Under the pieces are notes generated by a model. It ran no database searches. It was given only the letters and a program-made list of their open reading frames with translations, and had not been told where the DNA came from. This document shows, one piece after another, positions 59,643 to 64,000 of a stretch of DNA of 64,000 nt. A program made the position numbers and the translations under genes. This DNA is from Microbacterium aurugineum. Lineage in GTDB: Bacteria; Actinomycetota; Actinomycetes; Actinomycetales; Microbacteriaceae. The stretch is from the NCBI RefSeq assembly GCF_023101205.1, contig NZ_CP078078.1, forward strand, positions 3,109,411 to 3,173,410, in the 5' to 3' direction. How positions within the stretch are numbered: the stretch's first letter is position 1; every line of letters begins with the position of its first letter.

Positions 59643-61049
59643 TCAGATCCCCTCGAGCACGGCACCCAGGACGCCGGCGGCCTCGGCGAAGCGCGCCGGG
59701 TCGGCGTTCGCGTAGTTGAGGCGCACGTAGGACCCCGAGGGCTCGGCCGGGAACCACTCGGATCCCGGCGCGATGATGACTCCGCGCACCTCGCACTCGC
59801 GGACGACCTGCCCGACATCCGTCCCCTCGGGCAGTCGCACCCACAGGTTGAGCCCACCGGCCGGAACGCCCTCGACCTGCGCGGAAGGCGCGTGCGCGGC
59901 GAGACTCGAGACGAGCAGATCGCGCCGCGCGCGCAGGTGCTCGCGGAATCCGCGCAGGTGCGTGCGCCAGGCGGGCTGGCTCACCACATCGAGGGCCGCG
60001 GTCTGGAGCACACCGCTCACGTACATCGACTCGGCGGCGCGGTCCGCGAGGATGCGATCACGCGCAGGCCCTCGGACGATCGCGGCCGCGACGCGCAGGG
60101 CCGGTGAGGCGCTCTTCGTGAGCGAGCGCAGATAGACCACGTGACCGTCCTCATCCGACGCGGCGATCGGCCTCGGAGCGGCGTCGATCCCCAGGTCGTG
60201 CGCCCAGTCGTCCTCGATCAGGAACGCCCGGTGACGGCGGACCGTATCGAGCACGGCTTCTCCCGTCGCGACAGGCCACTGCGCTCCGGTCGGGTTCGCG
60301 AACGTCGGCTGCGCGTAGAACGCCCGCGCGCCGGTCTGCGCGAACGCCCGCTCGACGTCGTCCGGATCGGGCCCATGCGGACCGGACGGGATCGGCACCA
60401 GGACCACGCCGGCCTGCGCGGCGGCGAGCATCGCGCCCCAGTACGTCGGCGACTCGATCAGCAGCGGTTGCCCGACCCCCACGACGGCACGGAAGATCGA
60501 GCTCAACCCGCTCTGGCTGCCCGAGATGATCAGGGCGTCCCGCGCCGAGGCGGGTGTGATCCCCACCGGTGCGGCGGACGCGAGTTCACCGGCGAACCAC
60601 GCCTGCAGCTCGGGGAGGCCCGCTGCGGGTGAACGGGTCAGCGCCGCGTCCGATCGGGCGGCACGGATCAGCGCCTGTCGCACGAGCCGCTGCGGCAGCA
60701 GGTCGACCGCGGGGTATCCCGAGTGCAGTCCGATCGCATCGGGCGCGACCGTGCGTTGCGTCGACGAGAGGCCCGCGAGTCCGGCCGGCGTGGCGCCGAG
60801 GGCGGCAGTCTGCCAGCTGTAGTCGACCGTGCGAACGGTGGGCGCGGCGCGGACGAACGTCCCCGCGCCCGGGCGAGACTCGACCAGACCGAGCCGCGCG
60901 AGTTGCTGCATCGCCTTCTGCACGGTCACCGGGCCGGCCCCGTACTCGGCCATGAGCGCACGGTTCGACGGCACCCGTGCGCCCGGAGATGCGGAGGAGA
61001 TCCACGCGCGCACCCCGGCGACGATGCGGTCACTGCTATCCTGATTCAT
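59643..61049 (-). CDS. MocR (GntR-aminotransferase fusion) regulator
   Basis: A 468-residue MocR-type regulator: GntR winged helix (residues 1 to ~70, RVPSNRALMAEYGAGPVTVQ, GLVESRPGAGTFV) joined to a fold-type I aminotransferase domain. PLP sites are visible: ISGSQSGLSSIFRAVVGVG, AQPTFANPTGAQWPV, and the PLP Lys in RSLTKSASPALRVA (near residue 310). Its ATG (61047-61049) overlaps the divergent EamA start. It likely regulates the EamA-PaiB genes through direct repeats, as PdxR-type MocR proteins do. Confidence 0.92.
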   Translation of the reverse strand: MNQDSSDRIVAGVRAWISSASPGARVPSNRALMAEYGAGPVTVQKAMQQLARLGLVESRPGAGTFVRAAPTVRTVDYSWQTAALGATPAGLAGLSSTQRTVAPDAIGLHSGYPAVDLLPQRLVRQALIRAARSDAALTRSPAAGLPELQAWFAGELASAAPVGITPASARDALIISGSQSGLSSIFRAVVGVGQPLLIESPTYWGAMLAAAQAGVVLVPIPSGPHGPDPDDVERAFAQTGARAFYAQPTFANPTGAQWPVATGEAVLDTVRRHRAFLIEDDWAHDLGIDAAPRPIAASDEDGHVVYLRSLTKSASPALRVAAAIVRGPARDRILADRAAESMYVSGVLQTAALDVVSQPAWRTHLRGFREHLRARRDLLVSSLAAHAPSAQVEGVPAGGLNLWVRLPEGTDVGQVVRECEVRGVIIAPGSEWFPAEPSGSYVRLNYANADPARFAEAAGVLGAVLEGI

Positions 61050-61094
61050 GAAAGTAGACAGTAGCGTTATCGCTCCGCGAGAGACAGTGCTATC
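61031..61094. promoter_or_regulatory. Direct repeats of the MocR/EamA divergent promoter
   Basis: CACTGCTATC (61031-61040) and CAGTGCTATC (61085-61094) are direct repeats 54 bases apart (about five helical turns), each followed within a few bases by ATTC. They flank the overlapping start codons. MocR regulators typically bind such direct repeats. TATCCT (61036-61041) could be a -10 giving a leaderless EamA mRNA. Confidence 0.6.
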
Positions 61095-61995
61095 AATTCC
61101 TGCCGGCGTCCGGTGGGGTCTTCTCGGCGTCCTCGCCTTCTCCTTCACCCTTCCGCTCACGCGCATCGCGATCGACGGGCTCTCACCGCTGTTCGTCGGC
61201 GCCGGGCGCGCGGTCGTCGCCGCCCTCCTCGCCGGAATCGCCCTGGCCGTGACGCGCCAGCGACGTCCCACGACGACGCAGTGGGGCCGCCTCGCGATCG
61301 TCGCCGGTGGGGTTGTTGCCGGGTTCCCCGTCCTGACCTCGTTCGCGATGACCACGACCCCCGCCAGCCACGGTGCGGTCGTGATCGGCGTGCTCCCCGC
61401 GGCGACCGCTGTCGCTGTCGTGCTCCGCACCCGCGAACGACCCACCCGATCCTTCTGGATCTTCGCGAGCCTCGGCGCCGTCGCCGCGGTCGTGTTCGCC
61501 GCATTGCAGAACGACGGGCTCGACTCCCTCACCGCTTCCGACCTCCTGCTGTTCGGTGCTGTCATCGCCGCCGCGATCGGCTATGCGGAGGGCGGCCTGC
61601 TCGCCCGTGAACTCGGCTCCTGGCAGACCGTGTCGTGGGCGCTGATCGTCGCCGCTCCGCTGATGGCGGCGCTGACGGTGGTGTCGGCCCTTCAGCAGCC
61701 TCCGGCCGCGACACCGGTGCACTGGCTCGCCTTCGCCTACCTCGCCGCGGTGAGCATGTTCCTCGGCTTCTTCGCCTGGTACCGCGGGCTCGCGATCGGT
61801 CCGATGGCACAGGTGAGCCAGATCCAGCTCGTCCAACCCGTGATGGGCATCGCCTGGGCGGCGCTCCTGCTGCACGAGCAGATCGGCTGGGCCACCGCCA
61901 TCGGCGGGCTCGCGGTGATCGCCTGCGCCGCCCTCGCCGTGCGTACGCGACTGATCACCCACCGACCGAGCGCGCCCCAAGGAAAGGACTCCTGA
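61048..61995 (+). CDS. EamA/DMT family transporter
   Basis: A 315-residue protein with ten membrane helices in two EamA repeats (TRIAIDGLSPLFVGAGRAVV; later PMAQVSQIQLVQPVMGIAWA). DMT exporters move amino acids, bases or vitamins; the cargo here is unknown. Its first ATG overlaps the divergent MocR start, so either the mRNA is leaderless or GTG 61087 is the true start. It is coupled to the next gene (TGATG). B. subtilis ycxC-ycxD shows the same EamA-MocR pairing. Confidence 0.9.
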   Translation: MKVDSSVIAPRETVLSIPAGVRWGLLGVLAFSFTLPLTRIAIDGLSPLFVGAGRAVVAALLAGIALAVTRQRRPTTTQWGRLAIVAGGVVAGFPVLTSFAMTTTPASHGAVVIGVLPAATAVAVVLRTRERPTRSFWIFASLGAVAAVVFAALQNDGLDSLTASDLLLFGAVIAAAIGYAEGGLLARELGSWQTVSWALIVAAPLMAALTVVSALQQPPAATPVHWLAFAYLAAVSMFLGFFAWYRGLAIGPMAQVSQIQLVQPVMGIAWAALLLHEQIGWATAIGGLAVIACAALAVRTRLITHRPSAPQGKDS

Positions 61996-62603
61996 TGCGT
62001 CACACACCCCGGTACCTGATGACCGATCCCGACGAGGTCAAGCGCTTGATCCGCGGCAACCCGTGGGCGACGTTCGTCTCCCCCGCCGGCGGCGGTCTCG
62101 TGGCCTCGCACTATCCCGTGCTGCTGGTGGAGAACGAGGATGACATCGTGTTCGCCAGCCATTTCGGACGGCCGGACGAGCGCCTCCACGAACTCGGCCA
62201 ACACGAAGTGCTCGTGATCATCCAGGGTCCGCACGACTACGTGTCGCCGAGCCTGTACACACCGGGCGACCTCGTGCCCACGTGGAACCATGTCACGGCG
62301 CACCTCTACGGCGTTCCCGAGATCCTCGACGAAGAGGAGAACTACGCCATGCTCAGCCGCCTGACCGACCACTTCGAGAAGCACCAGCAGCACGGGCGGC
62401 ATCTGTCGGAGGACGAGGAGGGCACCCGCCGAGCCGCCAGAGGGACCGTCGGCCTGAGGATGCGGGTCACCCGCTTCGATGCCCGCGCCAAGCTCAGCCA
62501 GAACAAGTCGCCCGAGGTGCGCGAGAACATCACCGCGCACTTCGCCGCAACCAACAGCGCGCTCGCGACGGAGATGCGCCGGGTCGGCGGGGAGGCGTCC
62601 TGA
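61995..62603 (+). CDS. FMN-binding PaiB-type protein
   Basis: A 202-residue PaiB/FMN-binding split-barrel protein: FVSPAGGGLVASHYPVLLVE, FASHFGRPDERL, VSPSLYTPGDLVPTWNHVTA (the PaiB signature with conserved Trp-Asn-His) and a C-terminal LSQNKSPEVRENI. B. subtilis PaiB was reported as a negative regulator of sporulation and protease genes; many members may instead be flavin enzymes. Its start overlaps the EamA stop, so transporter and flavoprotein are made together under MocR control. Confidence 0.9.
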   Translation: MRHTPRYLMTDPDEVKRLIRGNPWATFVSPAGGGLVASHYPVLLVENEDDIVFASHFGRPDERLHELGQHEVLVIIQGPHDYVSPSLYTPGDLVPTWNHVTAHLYGVPEILDEEENYAMLSRLTDHFEKHQQHGRHLSEDEEGTRRAARGTVGLRMRVTRFDARAKLSQNKSPEVRENITAHFAATNSALATEMRRVGGEAS

Positions 62604-62634
62604 GCGTGTCGCCGGTCGACCCTAGGGTGGAGCG

Positions 62635-63237
62635 ATGACCGAGACGCGAACCCCCGAGCCGTGGCCTGCACGGACAGACCGACTTCAGGTGCGCCCCTGC
62701 ACGCCCGCCGACGTCGATGTGATGTGGGAGTGGCGGCGGCTCCCCGAGGTGAACCGGTGGCTCGGGGCCGCGCCCGACACGCGGGATGCGTTCCGTGAAC
62801 GGTATCTCGCTCCGGAGCGCCTGGCATCGCTGTACCTCGTGGAGCTGCTGCCCGCGCACGAAGGCGCCGCCCCGACGCCGATCGGCGACATCATGGTGCA
62901 ACTCGGCGATGGCTGGGCCCAGGCCGAAGTCGAGGCCGAGGCGAAGGGCGTCGAGGCGGAGCTCGGCTGGGTGCTCGACCCCGCGTACACCGGCCACGGC
63001 TATGCGACCGAGGCGATCCGCGCGGTGATCGATGTGTGCTTCGGCGCACTGGGGCTGCGCCGCGTGCACGCCGGGTGCTTCGCCGACAACGAGCCCTCCT
63101 GGCGTGTGATGGAACGCCTGGGGATGCGCCGCGAGGAGTTCAGCCGGAAGACGGCGCTGCACCGCTCGGGCGAATGGTTCGACGGCATGAACTACGGACT
63201 GCTCGCCGAAGAGTGGCCGCCGGAGCGGGGCGTCTAG
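62635..63237 (+). CDS. GNAT family N-acetyltransferase (RimJ/RimL-like)
   Basis: A 200-residue GNAT: LQVRPCTPADVDVMWEW at the start, core acetyl-CoA motif AELGWVLDPAYTGHGYATEA (about residues 106-125), and VHAGCFADNEPSWRVMERLG with GM. This pattern is typical of RimJ/RimL-type enzymes acting on protein N-termini or on amino sugars and antibiotics; the substrate is unknown. Its stop codon overlaps that of the convergent permease (CTAG). Confidence 0.9.
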   Translation: MTETRTPEPWPARTDRLQVRPCTPADVDVMWEWRRLPEVNRWLGAAPDTRDAFRERYLAPERLASLYLVELLPAHEGAAPTPIGDIMVQLGDGWAQAEVEAEAKGVEAELGWVLDPAYTGHGYATEAIRAVIDVCFGALGLRRVHAGCFADNEPSWRVMERLGMRREEFSRKTALHRSGEWFDGMNYGLLAEEWPPERGV

Positions 63238-64000
63238 CCCGAGACGAGGAACAGGACGAGAACGGCCACCAGCACGGTCGGCACGGCGGCGACCACGCCC
63301 CACAGCATGTACCCGCGCCAGCGGATCGTGACTCCGAGCGCCGTGATGCGGTGATGCCACAGCAGCGTCGCGAGCGAGGCCCACGGCGTGATCAGCGGGC
63401 CGAGGTTGACGCCGATCAGAAGGGCCATCAGCGCGACCGAATCCGCGGCGACGGGCTCGAGCACGAGATATGCGGGGAGGTTGTTGATCGCGTTGGCGCT
63501 CACGGCCCCGAGCGCGGCCAGCCGGAACAGATCGCCGGGGGAGTCGCCGTTCGCGATCTGCGCCGTCAGGAAGTCGAGGAGGCCCTGCGCGTGCGCGGCC
63601 TCGACCAGCACGAACAGCGACGCGGCGAGCGCGATCGCCTGCCACGGCACGAGCGCGAGCCGCAGCGCCCGGCGCCGCCGCACCGCGAACACCACGATGA
63701 GCGCGAGCGCCGCGGCCGTGGCGGGGATCCACACGTCGTGCGTGACGACCAGCAGCGGCATCAGCACGACGAGGATCCCGGCAGCGCTCCAGAACAGCAT
63801 CGGGTCGGCGGGGCGCCGGGGCGGCGGCGTCTCGTACGCCGCGAACACGGTGCGCCGGTGCACCACGGTCAGGATCACGATGGGCACCAGGATGCCGACC
63901 AGAGTCGGCGCCCAGCTCAGGGCGATGAACGCCGCGGGACCGTCGCCGATCGCGGGTGCGGCGAGCAGGTTGGTCAGGTTCGACACCGGCAGGGCGAGGG
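63234..64000 (-). CDS. ArsB/NhaD-type permease, C-terminal part
   Basis: The coding frame stays open to the right edge, so the N-terminal part is missing; 255 codons are visible. LPVSNLTNLLAAPAIGDGPA resembles the central ANLTNLLA-type loop of ArsB-family transporters, and AVSANAINNLPAYLVLEPVA with ALLIGVNLGPLITPWASLAT is the second such repeat, typical of the ion transporter superfamily. About seven membrane helices remain. Arsenite export is one option, but no ars genes are seen; sodium or another anion is possible. Confidence 0.85.
   Translation of the reverse strand, partial: LALPVSNLTNLLAAPAIGDGPAAFIALSWAPTLVGILVPIVILTVVHRRTVFAAYETPPPRRPADPMLFWSAAGILVVLMPLLVVTHDVWIPATAAALALIVVFAVRRRRALRLALVPWQAIALAASLFVLVEAAHAQGLLDFLTAQIANGDSPGDLFRLAALGAVSANAINNLPAYLVLEPVAADSVALMALLIGVNLGPLITPWASLATLLWHHRITALGVTIRWRGYMLWGVVAAVPTVLVAVLVLFLVSG

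Noticed and set aside
35512..64000. Mobile element or genomic island with transposase
   Set aside because: No transposase, integrase, att-like duplication or tRNA was found in the window; base composition looks uniform apart from operator patches.

Overview
The window is a high-GC chromosomal segment of an actinobacterium, most likely a member of the Microbacteriaceae close to Microbacterium. This is inferred from GC bias, dense ATGA/GTGA-coupled operons, the actinobacterial sterol-carrier-type protein, 7Fe ferredoxin/FprA and ceb-type sugar genes. No rRNA, tRNA, CRISPR array, prophage or insertion sequence was seen. No gene-free stretch exceeds about 300 bases; the longest gaps (near 2.3, 7.8, 23.2, 26.9, 35.4 and 56.5 kb) hold operators or repeats and are listed.

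Layout. 0-9.3 kb: DeoR/BtpA pair, SCP-like protein, Nudix CoA pyrophosphatase, purD, a GNAT, a PadR-controlled MFS drug exporter, purC and an NCS2 nucleobase permease. 9.4-16.4 kb: a five-gene 5-oxoproline (pxp/ycs-kip) operon with a biotin carboxylase-BCCP, under a divergent GntR regulator. 16.5-23.1 kb: an apparently frameshifted tetR, then a cellobiose-type ABC transporter, GH1 beta-glucosidase and LacI regulator with two palindromic operators around a strong promoter. 23.3-24.9 kb: apt, purS, purQ. 24.9-29.7 kb: a secreted barrel protein, DUF1761, alpha-glucosidase and its LacI regulator. 29.7-35.3 kb: a persulfide/redox island (CoA-disulfide reductase-rhodanese with a CsoR/CstR sensor, SOD, and a SoxR box driving ferredoxin, ferredoxin reductase and flavin reductase). 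35.5-45.3 kb: an Opp-type transporter co-transcribed with a GH3 beta-glucosidase, divergent TetR, M20 amidohydrolase. 45.4-46.5 kb: a toxin-antitoxin pair and a membrane protein. 46.6-56.4 kb: molybdate uptake, almost complete molybdenum cofactor synthesis and a membrane-anchored sulfite-oxidase-type enzyme. 56.7-64 kb: small alarmone synthetase, KimA-like potassium transporter, MocR-EamA-PaiB cluster, GNAT and a partial ArsB-type permease.

Two themes cut across these loci. First, most regulators sit beside their targets and the palindromes they probably bind can be read directly (DeoR, PadR, GntR, CebR-like, LacI, CstR, SoxR, TetR, MocR, toxin-antitoxin). Second, the gaps carry at least five families of imperfect palindromes (14 elements), with short tandem arrays that often start exactly at a stop codon. 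The most interesting biochemical unit is the pxp operon. Its stand-alone biotin carboxylase-BCCP, coupled to a fused PxpB-PxpC, has the domain parts of urea carboxylase, which suggests a split biotin-dependent amide carboxylase.
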